A stretch of 64,000 bases of DNA from DASQZT01 sp963728965 (lineage in GTDB: Bacteria > Acidobacteriota > Terriglobia > Bryobacterales > Bryobacteraceae), in assembly GCA_963728965.1 (NCBI GenBank), contig CAVSMH010000001.1, positions 496,001 through 560,000 of the forward strand, read 5' to 3'. The notes beneath the pieces are model-generated. The model had not been told where the DNA came from, made no database searches, and was given only the letters and a program-made list of their open reading frames with translations. The translations under genes and the position numbers were made by a program. Shown in pieces: positions 46,694 through 55,964 of the stretch. Positions within the stretch are counted from its first letter, which is position 1, and each line of letters begins with the position of its first letter.

Positions 46694-47095
46694 GTGAACC
46701 GCAAGAGCGCACCCATTCCTGAACCGATCGCGCAGTTGCAGCGCCAGTTGGAGCAGTTTCGCAGCACCCAGTCGGGGCGGACGAAGCTGCCGGAGTCCCT
46801 ATGGCAGGCCGCAGTTGAATTGGCACGGCAATACGGTGTTTATCCAGTGGCCCATCCGTTGCGACTGGACTATACGCGGCTGAAGAAGCAACTCGGTGGG
46901 CCTCCCATCCGCCGACAGAGAAGGGCTACCAAGCCAGCATTCGTCGAGCTCATCGCGCCGGGCCGCACCACGCCCGAAGAGTGCGTGATCGAGTTCGAGT
47001 CTTGTGGCGGGAGCAAGATGCGAATCCAGTGGAAGTCCACCGCGCCGCCAGACTGGACGAACCTGCTGCGCGCCTGGCGAGACGCGGAGCGATGA
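46694..47095 (+). CDS. tnpA: IS66 accessory protein TnpA
   Basis: Encodes 133 aa from GTG with GGAGG about 10 nt upstream. It has an N-terminal helix, then LPESLWQAAVELARQYGVYPVA with HPLRLDYTRLKKQLG, a DNA-binding pattern common to IS66 first genes, and a C-terminal beta segment ending WTNLLRAWRDAER. It overlaps tnpB by ATGA. It is needed, with TnpB, for IS66 transposition, though its exact role is unclear. Confidence 0.75.
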   Translation: MNRKSAPIPEPIAQLQRQLEQFRSTQSGRTKLPESLWQAAVELARQYGVYPVAHPLRLDYTRLKKQLGGPPIRRQRRATKPAFVELIAPGRTTPEECVIEFESCGGSKMRIQWKSTAPPDWTNLLRAWRDAER

Positions 47096-47451
47096 TCCAG
47101 ATCACCGCTCAGATGAGGGTGCTGGTGGCTATCGAGCCGGTTGATGGACGTAAGGGCATTGATTCCCTAGCGCGACTCTGCCAGGAGAAGCTTTCCGAAG
47201 ATCCATTCTCCGGCTGTGTGTTCGTGTTTCGGAGCCGTAGCGGAACCGCGATCCGACTACTCAGCTATGACGGCCAGGGATACTGGCTTGCACAGAAACG
47301 GCTCTCGAAGGGGCGGTTTGTGTGGTGGCCGGAAGACACCAGAGCCACCAAGTCACTGGAAGCCTATGAGGCGCAGTTGCTGATGGCGGCGGGCGACCTT
47401 TCCCGGGTGCGGGCGGCGCCGATGTGGCGCCGAGTCGGGGCGCTGAAGTAA
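47092..47451 (+). CDS. tnpB: IS66 accessory protein TnpB (Orf2)
   Basis: Encodes 119 aa. The hallmark sequence is VEPVDGRKGIDSLA-like (IEPVDGRKGIDSLARLCQEK), followed by DPFSGCVFVFRSRSGTAIRL and KRLSKGRFVWWPEDT, all characteristic of IS66 Orf2. The ATG overlaps the tnpA stop. The next gene starts 51 nt later. Confidence 0.92.
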   Translation: MIQITAQMRVLVAIEPVDGRKGIDSLARLCQEKLSEDPFSGCVFVFRSRSGTAIRLLSYDGQGYWLAQKRLSKGRFVWWPEDTRATKSLEAYEAQLLMAAGDLSRVRAAPMWRRVGALK

Positions 47452-47502
47452 ATATCGCGAACCCCCTTGCGTTCCAAGAAAAACAGGTTCATACTGCTGG
47501 AC

Positions 47503-48396
47503 ATGACGGAAGCAGCGGTCGCGTTCAAGTATCGCGGCCGGGAGATCAGCCAGGAAGACATCCTTTATATACGCGCGCTGATCGAGCGGCACCCAAACGA
47601 AAGCCGCCGCACGCTATCGACCCAGCTATGTGAAGCGTGGCAGTGGCGCCAGACCAATGGCGCGCTGCGCGACATGGTGTGCCGTGGCATGCTGCTGATG
47701 CTGGATCGGGCTGGCCAGATCACATTGCCACCGGTGAGTTATGTGCGGCATAATCCGCTGGCAAATAGAGTCCGGCCAGAGCCGGCGCGGCTCGACACCA
47801 CTCCCATAGAAGACCGGCTGCGGGGCCTACAGCCGCTGGAGTTCGAGCAGGTTCGGCGCACCACGCAAGAGGCGTTGTTCAATAGCTTGATCGAGGAGCA
47901 TCATTATCTCGGCTACGAGCAGCCGGTGGGAGAACACCTGAAGTATCTGGTGTGGGCGGGGTACCCTTTGGGTCCGCGGCCGGTCGCCTGCCTGGCATGG
48001 TCATCGGCTCCGCGACATCTGGGCAGTCGCGACCTTTACATCGGCTGGAACGCCGAAGCGCGGCGTCGCAACATCCGCTTCATCGCCTACAACACGCGGT
48101 TCCTGATCCTTCCGTGGGTACGGGTGGAGCACTTGGCGTCGCATATTCTGGGCCGTATGGCCGCGCGGATCTCCGATGACTGGCAGCGAATGTACGGGCA
48201 TCCGATTCACTTTCTGGAAACCTTCATGGATCCGGAACGATTCCGCGGAACCTGTTACCGCGCGGCCAACTGGGTGTTCCTCGGTATGACGACGGGCCGA
48301 GGCAAACAATCCAACAGCTATGTACCGAACCGGTCGATCAAAGAGGTTTTGGGATATCCGTTGACGAAGCGGTTTCGCGAACTGCTTGGGGAGTAG
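47503..48396 (+). CDS. DruA-like DUF4338 protein carried by IS66
   Basis: Encodes 297 aa from the ATG at 47503; a TTG twelve codons earlier is less likely. Conserved segments match the DUF4338 family: ISQEDILYIRALIERHP, LCEAWQWRQTNGALRDMVCR, HHYLGYEQPVGEHLKYLVW, ACLAWSSAPRHLGSRDLYIG, HFLETFMDPERFRGTCYRAA and a C-terminal NRSIKEVLGYPLTKRF. DUF4338 is the DruA component of the Druantia anti-phage systems, where it occurs with a large helicase DruE. Here it is alone inside an IS66 transposon, between tnpB and tnpC, so defence is unproven; it might instead assist transposition. Confidence 0.8.
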   Translation: MTEAAVAFKYRGREISQEDILYIRALIERHPNESRRTLSTQLCEAWQWRQTNGALRDMVCRGMLLMLDRAGQITLPPVSYVRHNPLANRVRPEPARLDTTPIEDRLRGLQPLEFEQVRRTTQEALFNSLIEEHHYLGYEQPVGEHLKYLVWAGYPLGPRPVACLAWSSAPRHLGSRDLYIGWNAEARRRNIRFIAYNTRFLILPWVRVEHLASHILGRMAARISDDWQRMYGHPIHFLETFMDPERFRGTCYRAANWVFLGMTTGRGKQSNSYVPNRSIKEVLGYPLTKRFRELLGE

Positions 48397-48397
48397 C

Positions 48398-49936
48398 ATG
48401 AAATCCGCCAGACGCCGTATCGATGTGAACCTGGAAGAGCTGGACCGGGTGCTGGATGGAGCGCGGCAGGAGCCGCTGAGCGAAGCCGATTACGACAAGC
48501 TCAAGGGCGTATTGCATGCCATGGCGGCGATGCTGGTGCGACCGCGCAATACGGAGAAGACCAGCACCGTGGTGGAAACGCCGGAGGGTTCGACAAGGAG
48601 CACCGGGAATCAGCCCGATACCGACTCGCAGCCTTCACCGGGACACGGACGCAATGGCGCCGGGGCGTTTGGCGGGGCGCGGAAGGTCGACATTCCTCAC
48701 CAGGATCTGAAGCACGGGGACCGCTGCCCGGAGTGCGGGCATGGAAACGTATACGGGCAGAAGGAGCCGAAGGTGTTAGTCAGGATCGTGGGACAGGCCC
48801 CGCTGGCGGCTACGGTTTATTCGCTGGAGCGGCTACGCTGCGGCGCCTGCGGACAGGTCTTCACCGCAAAAGAGCCGGAAGGAGTGGGCGCGGAAAAGTA
48901 TGACGAGACGGCGGTGGCAATGATCGCGCAGCTCAAGTACGGCAGCGGGACACCATTCTACCGTTTGGAACAACTGGAAAGCCAACTCGGGATTCCGTTA
49001 CCGGCGGCCACGCAGTGGGAGATCGTGGAGGAAGCGGCGGAGTTGATAAAGCCGGCGCGGGAGGAGTTGATCCGGCAGGCGGCGCAGGGCGAGGTGATAC
49101 ACAACGACGACACTAGCATGCGGGTCTTACGACTGGCGCGAGAGCCGTCGGACGAACGCACGGGCGTGTTCACCAGCGGGATTGTGTCAACCGGCCAGGG
49201 CTGGAAGATCGCGCTGTACTTCACCGGGCGCCAGCACGCCGGCGAGAACATCGCCGACGTGTTAAAGCAAAGGGCAGCGGAACGGCTGGTCCCGATACAG
49301 ATGTGTGACGCACTATCGCGCAACGTGCCGAAGTTGCTTCCGGGAGTGGAGATTCTGCTGGCGAACTGCCTTGCCCACGGAAGAAGACAGTTCGTGGAAG
49401 TGGCGGAAAACTTTCCCGACGAATGCCGTTATGTGCTGGAGACGCTGGGCCAGGTGTATGGCCACGATGCCGACGCGCTTGAGCAAGCCCTGACGCCGGA
49501 GCAACGGTTGCAGTTTCATCAGCAGCACAGCGGGCCGGTGATGGAGCAACTGCATGGCTGGCTGGCAGCGCAGTTGACCGAGCGTAAGACAGAGCCGAAC
49601 TCCGGGCTGGGCAAGGCAATCACGTACTTGCTACGGCACTGGCGTCCTTTGACGACGTTTCTCCGGGCCGCTGGGGCACCACTGGATAACAATATCGTAG
49701 AAAGGGCACTGAAGCGGGCCGTTCTTCACCGGAAGAACGCCTTGTTCTACCGAACGCTGAACGGGGCGCAGGTGGGCGACCTGTTCATGAGCTTGATTCA
49801 CACCTGTCAGTTGTGCGGCGCCAACTCGTTCGAGTATCTGACGGAACTGCAGCGGCATGCCCGGGAACTGGCGGCCAACCCGGCGGAGTGGATGCCATGG
49901 AACTATCGCCAGACGCTGGCGCCGCCTGGAGTATGA
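48398..49936 (+). CDS. tnpC: IS66 transposase TnpC
   Basis: Encodes 512 aa from the ATG just after the DUF4338 stop; 12 nt upstream another in-frame start exists. It has an N-terminal coiled coil and low-complexity linker (STGNQPDTDSQPSPGHGRNG), a zinc finger (CPECGHGNVY and CGACGQVF), and a DDE domain with Asp in VIHNDDTSMRVL, Asp in MCDALSRN followed by NCLAHGRRQFVEV, and Glu in LDNNIVERALKRAV. The C-terminal IS66 domain ends in PWNYRQTLAP. It is full length. Confidence 0.95.
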   Translation: MKSARRRIDVNLEELDRVLDGARQEPLSEADYDKLKGVLHAMAAMLVRPRNTEKTSTVVETPEGSTRSTGNQPDTDSQPSPGHGRNGAGAFGGARKVDIPHQDLKHGDRCPECGHGNVYGQKEPKVLVRIVGQAPLAATVYSLERLRCGACGQVFTAKEPEGVGAEKYDETAVAMIAQLKYGSGTPFYRLEQLESQLGIPLPAATQWEIVEEAAELIKPAREELIRQAAQGEVIHNDDTSMRVLRLAREPSDERTGVFTSGIVSTGQGWKIALYFTGRQHAGENIADVLKQRAAERLVPIQMCDALSRNVPKLLPGVEILLANCLAHGRRQFVEVAENFPDECRYVLETLGQVYGHDADALEQALTPEQRLQFHQQHSGPVMEQLHGWLAAQLTERKTEPNSGLGKAITYLLRHWRPLTTFLRAAGAPLDNNIVERALKRAVLHRKNALFYRTLNGAQVGDLFMSLIHTCQLCGANSFEYLTELQRHARELAANPAEWMPWNYRQTLAPPGV

Positions 49937-50067
49937 TGAATCCTGCCTGGCCGAAAAGGATCCTCTGCGGCCTGACAGGAATGTCACTCGGAATTGGCCG
50001 CAAAACCAGCATCTGGACCGGATGTATTCGCATAGGGTTTTTGGCCATACAATCACTTGAAATACTG

Positions 50068-51190
50068 TTGGTGATTTGTGCCAGCGCTCGATCTTGCCGT
50101 TGGATTGCGGGTAGTAGGGTGACGTCCTCACATGGGTCATACCCGAGATCCGAATGAACTCTTTGAAATCCGCGCGATGAACTGCGGTCCGTTGTCGGAG
50201 ATGATCCGCGGCTTCGCCTCCGGATATTTCTCCCTGGCCCCCTGGAGGATGATCTCAATTTCCGCCTCGGTCATCGACTCCCGCAAAGCCCAATGCACGA
50301 TCGAGCGGCTGTAGCCGTCCAGCACGCTGCACAGGTAGTAGAACGGCCGCTGATGTTGATGTAGGAAACATCGATGTGCCAATGCTGGTGCGCTTGGAGT
50401 GGTTGCTCGAAGCCCGTGCCTTTCTTGGAAAGCTTCCCTTTCCACTTCGCCAGCAACCCAGCTTGGCCCAAGACTCGCCAGACGCTGGACGGGCTCACCG
50501 CCACGATGTCGGCGTCCAACATCATGAACGTCAAGCGCCGATAGCCTTCCAGCGGATTTTTCAAATGGAAATTGATGATCGCCTCCTTCTCCCACTGCTC
50601 CAACCAGAAATCCCGGGGAATCCAACCGTTGTGCTCGTTCACCTTGCCATATCGTTCCCGCCACCCATAGAACTTACTGGCTGTGATGCCGAGCCACCCG
50701 ATGAACCGTCCGACGCCGATCTCCGTCCTCTCCGACCAGCGCCGGACGTAGTCCACGATCTGGTCCCGCACGTCGTGCGGCACCCAGACCCCGTTCAGAT
50801 CTCCCCAAGACTTTTTTTTAAGGCGACATGCTCCGCCATCAGCTCCGCCAGGACCTCATCCTTGGTCTGGATCTTCTTTTCCAGATATTCGATGCGTTGC
50901 TGTTGGGGCTGCTGGTTGGGACGCTCTTTGGTCTGGAAGGCGGCCGCTCCATTCTCGAAGAACTCCTTCTGCCACCGGTAGAAAACCGTTGGCTGCAGGC
51001 CCAGTTCATCGCAGAGCTTGGAGATCGGCTCCTGGCTCAACAAATGCCGCCTGAGGACGGCGACCTTCTCGTCGGGTGTGTAATGCTTCCTTGTCTTTTT
51101 CAGCGTTCTCTCCGTTATCTTAACGGAGGCGCGATCTCTCATTTCCAACTGAGGCGGAGTCTGAACTCCGCCTTTGACCGGAACGGCGGT
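50068..51190 (-). mobile_element. IS3-family element, truncated and frameshifted
   Basis: OrfA (51148-50795, 117 aa) has the leucine-zipper/HTH layout: HYTPDEKVAVLRRHLLS, CDELGLQPTVFYRWQKEFF and a Gln-rich coiled coil. A run of eight A near its end (complement of 50812-50819) is a classic A6G slippery site; a -1 shift joins it to OrfB as KSWGDLNGVWVPHDVRD. OrfB shows HWHIDVSYI, then after one missing base SVLDGYSRSIVHWAL and ISDNGPQFI, then after another PYYPQSNGKIERWH with the catalytic Glu. It ends near 50068. The right end cuts the NHL-repeat gene. Confidence 0.85.
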
Positions 51191-52689
51191 GCAGAATCTA
51201 CCGCCAGGGCGTTGGCGCTCAGTTGTGCGTCGGTCGCGAGCCCGCCATCACCGGAGTCGCCGTCAGTGCCATTGCCCGCGAGTGTAGTGATGGTTCCTTC
51301 CGGAGATAGCTTGAGGACTTTGTGAAACGAAGAGAAGAACAGGTTGCCCGCGCTGTCTGCCGCCATGGCGCCCGCTTGGAAGGGCAGTTGCGCGGCGGTG
51401 GTAATGATCCCATTGGGAGAGACCCGGCGAACGATGTTCGACTGCAAGATGAACAGGTCGCCGGCGCGGTCGACTGCCAAGCCGGAAAGACCGTCCAATT
51501 GCACGCTGGTGGCGGGCTCGGCATCGCCAAAGTGGTAGTAACAACACTGGCCGTTACCTGCCACGGTGGCGACGCCGCCGTCAGGAGAAAGCATCTGAAT
51601 CTGGTTGTTGAACGTTGAAAAAAACAGGTTGTGTGCGCCATCTACTGCAAAGCGGCGATTATCGACGACGCGCCAGGGATCGATGAAGTTGCCCACGAGT
51701 GTGGTGAAAGTTCCGTCGGGGGCAAGCTTGAGCACTGCAAAGTTAGTGAGGATACCGATACCCTCAGGGTCATCGGCATAATCGATTCCCGTGTCCGCGA
51801 TGAGGAGGTTCCCAGCGCCGTCGATCGCCAGGCCCGACGGCTGGCACAGTTGCGCCGCTGTTGGCGCACGGCCGTCAGCGGAGACACCGGCCACGCACAC
51901 GGTGTAGGGCGCCCCATTGCCCGCCACAGTGCTAATGATCCCGTCCGGTGAGACCTTGCGGATAAGCCCAGCACGCGCGTCCACGATGAACACGTTCCCC
52001 GCGCTGTCCACGGCTACGCTAAATGCGAGTAGCTGAACGCTTGTCGCATACCCGCCATCCGCGGAAGCCCCGAATAAGGTGCCGCCGCCCGCGAAGGTGG
52101 TGATGATCCCGCTAGGGAAAACTTTGCGAACTCGTGAACTCAGATAGGGTCCGCCACCCTCAGCGATAAACAGATCTCCCGAGGAATCCACGGCCAAACC
52201 TTCAGGATTGGCCAGTTGCGCATCGGTGGCAAGGCCGCCATCACCGGAATCACCGACCGAGCCATTGCCCGCCACTGTGCTGATGATTCCGTCTGGCGAT
52301 ACTTTGCGAACGCGCTCGCCGCCGGCGATGAACAGGTTTCCCGCGGCGTCGAGGGTTAGCGCAGTTGGATCCAAGAGTTCGGCTTCAAGTGCAGGCCCGC
52401 CGTCACCCGAATCGCCTACCCGCGAATTGCCGGCGACACGGGTGATGATGCCGCGCCGTCCGCCGTTCAGGTCGAGCCTGAAGATGCAGTCGTAGCTGAT
52501 GAAGTATAAATTTCCCGCGAGATCGGTTGCGAATCCTTTCGGAACCAGCGGCATCTCGACCGCGATTGCAGGTGTGGTCGGTGGCGAACCGCCCGCCACT
52601 GTCGAGATGGAATACTGCTGGGGCTGGGCTGGTGCTGCGACAGCGAACCCCAGCCACAAGAAAGCGAAACCCACGCGCATAAACCTCAT
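51190..52689 (-). pseudogene. NHL-repeat secreted protein, 3' end removed by IS3
   Basis: About 500 codons remain. A signal peptide (VGFAFLWLGFAVAAPAQ) is followed by at least eight NHL-type propeller repeats of the form GIISTVAGNG...GDSGDGG.A..AQL..P.GLAVD..G.LFIAD. The family is typical of Solibacter-type genomes and of unknown function, probably an extracellular beta-propeller. After ATDAQLSANALAVDSA the sequence changes abruptly to IS3 material (PPFRSKAEF) and stops. A C-terminal domain, often present in relatives, is missing. The remainder is not in the window. Confidence 0.8.
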
Positions 52690-52813
52690 CGTGCAATCCC
52701 TCCGCTCGCTTCAGCTATCGCGCGCCGATACCCTCGCGCACAGGCGCACGGGAATGGCTTCGTGGTCCGCATCATGCGGATGTCATATGTGCCGTTGCCG
52801 TTGGAGCAGACCA

Positions 52814-53422
52814 TCATGTTTCCTTGAGCAATAGCAGCAAATCATGTGCCCAGTCGTCTTTGCTCACACCACCCGGATACAACAGATGGGCCAGGTTGTC
52901 CTTACTATATGCGAGAACAAAGTTCGCGTGGGCAACTGCATAATTCCTTTCGGCTGCCCCCACTTTCTGCGCTACTGGAACGCCTGCGGCTCTTTGGACC
53001 GTTTCGATCGCGGCTTCGGTTCCGCTGAGACCGATGAACCGGCGGTCGAAAAGATCAAGCCAGCGGCGCAGCACGGCGGGAGTGTCGCGCGCCGGATCGG
53101 TGGTGACAAAAACGAGTTTGACTTTGCCCGCAGCAGCGGCAGGCAGTTTCTTCAGTGCCGCGCCGATATTGGCCATATGCATCGGGCACTGGTCAGGGCA
53201 CGACGTATACCCGAAGAAGAGCAGCGTCACGTATCCCTGCGTCTTCTCGCGGAAATCGAAGGGTACCCCCGAGGTGTCGGTCAGAGTGAATTTCGGCTTC
53301 GGCAGGGGCGGCGTAATTACACCGCCCCGGTATTGCGGTTCGCTCGCTTGCCCGCTCACCTCGGGGATGTAGACTGCCGCTATCGCCGCGGCCATCAGAA
53401 TCGATGTGAATCGCAGATTCAT
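52814..53422 (-). CDS. SCO1/SenC-family copper chaperone / thioredoxin-like protein
   Basis: Encodes 202 aa from MNLRFTSILMAAA, giving a signal peptide; the open frame upstream overlaps the cupredoxin gene. The Cu-binding motif is CPDQCPMH (CxxxC) at about residues 74-78 within FFGYTSCPDQC, and the third ligand His is in YAVAHANFVLAY. SCO proteins deliver copper to cytochrome c oxidase CuA or act as periplasmic thiol oxidoreductases. It follows the double cupredoxin gene by 11 nt, suggesting a shared copper or electron-transfer role. Confidence 0.9.
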   Translation of the reverse strand: MNLRFTSILMAAAIAAVYIPEVSGQASEPQYRGGVITPPLPKPKFTLTDTSGVPFDFREKTQGYVTLLFFGYTSCPDQCPMHMANIGAALKKLPAAAAGKVKLVFVTTDPARDTPAVLRRWLDLFDRRFIGLSGTEAAIETVQRAAGVPVAQKVGAAERNYAVAHANFVLAYSKDNLAHLLYPGGVSKDDWAHDLLLLLKET

Positions 53423-53433
53423 GCCAGCCTCGC

Positions 53434-54438
53434 TTACGGGACCACGATCACTCTTCCTACCATCCCCAGGAAATCGTGAAGGCCGCAGATGTAATTGAAA
53501 GTTCCTGGAGCCGTGAACGTTACGCGGAATCGTGTAATCTCGACGGGCCACTGCGGCAGCCCGACGGTTTCCTGGTTTGGCAAGATTAGAAATCCCGAGT
53601 TGATGCTCTCATTCGGCGAGCTGATCGTCGCGTGTCTGACGCCGTCCGAATCCAACGTGACCCCAGGGGAAGGTGGCGCGAGAATCGCAGGCTCCGGCCC
53701 GAAGGTGACTGTATGGACGGCGGTCGGCGACAGATTCGTCCACTCTACGGTGTCCCCGACTCGCACGACGGTGTTGTCACCAAGGAAACGCCAGACCGCG
53801 GTCATGTAAGACCCTCCCCCGGTCGCGGTGATGGCCGAGATTCCGGCTGTGATCCCGTGCGCCGAAGTTCGTTGACCGTCGGCGTTTCCCCGGCCGGCAA
53901 GACCAGACGCGTCCGACAGTAATTCAGCCTGCTGCTCCTGCGCCTGGCGATCGTAGAAGGCTTGGTCGTGCGGAAGGCTTTCCCATGGGTTGAGGACGTG
54001 AACTGTTCCCGTCATCCGGACGTGGACCAGGCAAACAAGTTTGAAATTGCCGGCCGTCGGGAAGTGGACAGTATAGGTCTGGCCGAGCTGGGTTGGGGCC
54101 GAGGTCACGCACGTGGAGCCGTTGAAGGTCGAGCCGTCGGGCGTTGGGCCTGGGCACCCGACAAACGCTCCGGCGGGAGTGAAAATGGGCGGCCGTATCT
54201 GTGCCGGTGGGCCCGGGGTTAGAAAGGTAACTGTATGGATCTCATCGGCGGCCACCGTCCACCGTACGCCATCCCCGGCATGAATCCAGAGATCGTTTGG
54301 CAGAAAGGCCATGACTTGTTTCGCCTTATCGCTGCTCTGCGCGCCCACCAGAGCATTCCAGCTTGCGGCGCGAAGCGGCTTGCCGGCACCCGCGATCGTT
54401 AGCCATATACCTAATAACGCAATTGGTTTCCATTTCAT
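53434..54438 (-). CDS. Secreted double-cupredoxin protein
   Basis: Encodes 334 aa from MKWKPIALLGIWL (GGAGA 7 nt upstream); the frame is open further upstream without support. After the signal peptide there are two plastocyanin-like domains. Domain 1 has EIHTVTFLTPG and KLVCLVHVRMTGTVHVL (type 1 Cu ligands His, Cys, His, Met). Domain 2 has AVHTVTFGPEP and NYICGLHDFLGMVGRVIVV with the same ligands. It probably carries electrons or copper in the periplasm. It is operonic with the SCO1-like gene. Confidence 0.85.
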   Translation of the reverse strand: MKWKPIALLGIWLTIAGAGKPLRAASWNALVGAQSSDKAKQVMAFLPNDLWIHAGDGVRWTVAADEIHTVTFLTPGPPAQIRPPIFTPAGAFVGCPGPTPDGSTFNGSTCVTSAPTQLGQTYTVHFPTAGNFKLVCLVHVRMTGTVHVLNPWESLPHDQAFYDRQAQEQQAELLSDASGLAGRGNADGQRTSAHGITAGISAITATGGGSYMTAVWRFLGDNTVVRVGDTVEWTNLSPTAVHTVTFGPEPAILAPPSPGVTLDSDGVRHATISSPNESINSGFLILPNQETVGLPQWPVEITRFRVTFTAPGTFNYICGLHDFLGMVGRVIVVP

Positions 54439-55344
54439 TTTTGATTCTCCGAAGACTCTCCCGAAGGCGGGGTTCATCTCGCTGCGCCTGTCACTTCTCT
54501 CGTTGCGAAAGCGCCGGAGTGCCCAACCAGCCACCGTTTTAAGGGTTCGTTTCATCTCATTCCCCTCGCTGCTTGTCTTTCATCGGCTCAGCGGGGCGGG
54601 GCGAACTGCCGCCGCGGGGCCAACGGGTGAGTTCAGTTTCGCTTGCCAGGAGCAAGTTTTTCAATGCAACGGAGATTACCCATAAATCACGAATTCCTCA
54701 CGAGCCAAGTACCTGAGATGTCGTGCCCTTCAGGGACTAGGCAGCTGCGATTCGGCCGGTGACGGGACGTGATAAACTGGCTCCCAACTCTAACCGGGTG
54801 GGCGATCAGAATGGCGGGGACCCCAGAGTTCGGCAGGTTGGCAGGAGATTCGATTGTTCGGTTCGGGCCCTTTGAGCTCGACCTCGGGGCGGCGGAGTTA
54901 CGCAAAAACGGCACAAGAGTCCGGCTGCAGGATCAACCATTTCAAGTTCTCCGCATGCTCCTGGAAAGCCATGGCCGGGTCGTTACGCGTGAGGAGATTC
55001 AGCAGAGACTCTGGCCCGGCGACGCCATCGTCGAGTTCGATCACAGTATCAACGCCGCCGTCAGGCGGTTGCGGGATGTGTTGCAGGACTCGGCCGGCAA
55101 GCCGCGCTATATAGAGACGGTGACCCGCCGAGGGTATCGCTTTATTGGCCAAGTGGACTCAGCGGAGGAACCAGAGCGGCTGGCCACGTCTGCCACTGTC
55201 GTGCCTACTAATGGCCCGGTCGATGGGACGGCAGCATCGGTTCCGACGCTCTCATTCCCGCATCGGATCAAGCCTTTGGCTCTCATCCTCTTTGCGACGG
55301 CCACGATCCTCCTCGCCGTCTGGATTGGCGCAAAGTATAACTGA

Positions 55345-55964
55345 ATCGGGTAAGCCACTGGTTCGACCAGTGCGACTCGAAGAGGTTTGACCGTTCCGGG
55401 AGTAGAATCCTCTCCAAGTGGCTTGATGAACCACAAGGAGAGGATGTAAATGTCGGAAACTTATCAAAGCCTATCTCATTCAAAATGGGACTGCAAGTAT
55501 CATGTCGTGTTCGTGCCTAAACGGCGTCGGAAAGCCATCTTCGGCCAGACGCGCCGGCAACTGGGGGCGATCTTCCACGCGTTGGCACGGCAAAAAGAGT
55601 GCCAGATCATCGAGGGCCACCTGATGGCGGACCACGTGCACATGTGCATCGCGATTCCGCCCAAGCACCCGGTGGCCTCGGTGATCGGGTTCTTGAAGGG
55701 GAAAAGCGCCATCGCAATCGCCCGCTTGTGCGGTAAGGAAAGAAACTTTTCGGGCGAGCATTTCTGGGCCCGCGGTTACGCGGTCTCGACCGTCGGGTTC
55801 GAACTGGAGCAAGTCCGAACATACATCCGCGAGCAGGAAGCTGCGGATGGAGCAGGCGGACAATTCTGAACTATCTTGTAAGGCGCGCACCGCGCGACGC
55901 CTAGACCTTCAAGCCAACCGCCTTTGAGGCGGCCCAACTCATCAAGCCACCCGCTCTGCGGGGG
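55345..55964 (+). mobile_element. IS200-type element
   Basis: It lies between the transmembrane segment and the propeller of the CadC-PD40 gene. Subterminal hairpins, used by this family instead of inverted repeats, are visible: CACTGGT/ACCAGTG at 55356-55372 on the left, CCGCC/GGCGG at 55918-55932 on the right. No target duplication is expected. Exact ends are uncertain by some 10 nt. Confidence 0.8.
55450..55869 (+). CDS. tnpA: IS200/IS605-family TnpA (Y1 HUH transposase)
   Basis: Encodes 139 aa, the usual size. CKYHVVFVPKRRRK is at the N-terminus, the HUH motif is in GHLMADHVHMCIAIPPKH, and the catalytic Tyr is likely that of FWARGYAVSTVGFE. It cuts and rejoins single-stranded DNA. AAGGAGAGG lies 7 nt before the ATG. 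The gene looks intact, so the element may be active. Confidence 0.95.
   Translation: MSETYQSLSHSKWDCKYHVVFVPKRRRKAIFGQTRRQLGAIFHALARQKECQIIEGHLMADHVHMCIAIPPKHPVASVIGFLKGKSAIAIARLCGKERNFSGEHFWARGYAVSTVGFELEQVRTYIREQEAADGAGGQF

Larger units (their letters stand above)
46619..50006 (+). mobile_element. IS66-family transposon with DUF4338 passenger
   Basis: Four genes in a row: tnpA, tnpB, a DruA-like DUF4338 gene and tnpC, all uninterrupted. The left end (GTTTTCGGCAAACGTGCGTG at 46619) and the complement of the right end (GTTTTGCGGCCAATTCCGAG, ending at 50006) look like imperfect inverted repeats, which is how the boundaries were set. I see no 8-bp target duplication; the left side cuts into serine recombinase copy 2 and the right side meets IS3 debris, so neighbours may have been deleted. 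Confidence 0.75.

Noticed and set aside
47503..48396. Complete Druantia defence system
   Set aside because: Only a DruA-like gene is present. No DruE helicase or other Druantia genes flank it, and it lies inside an IS66 element.
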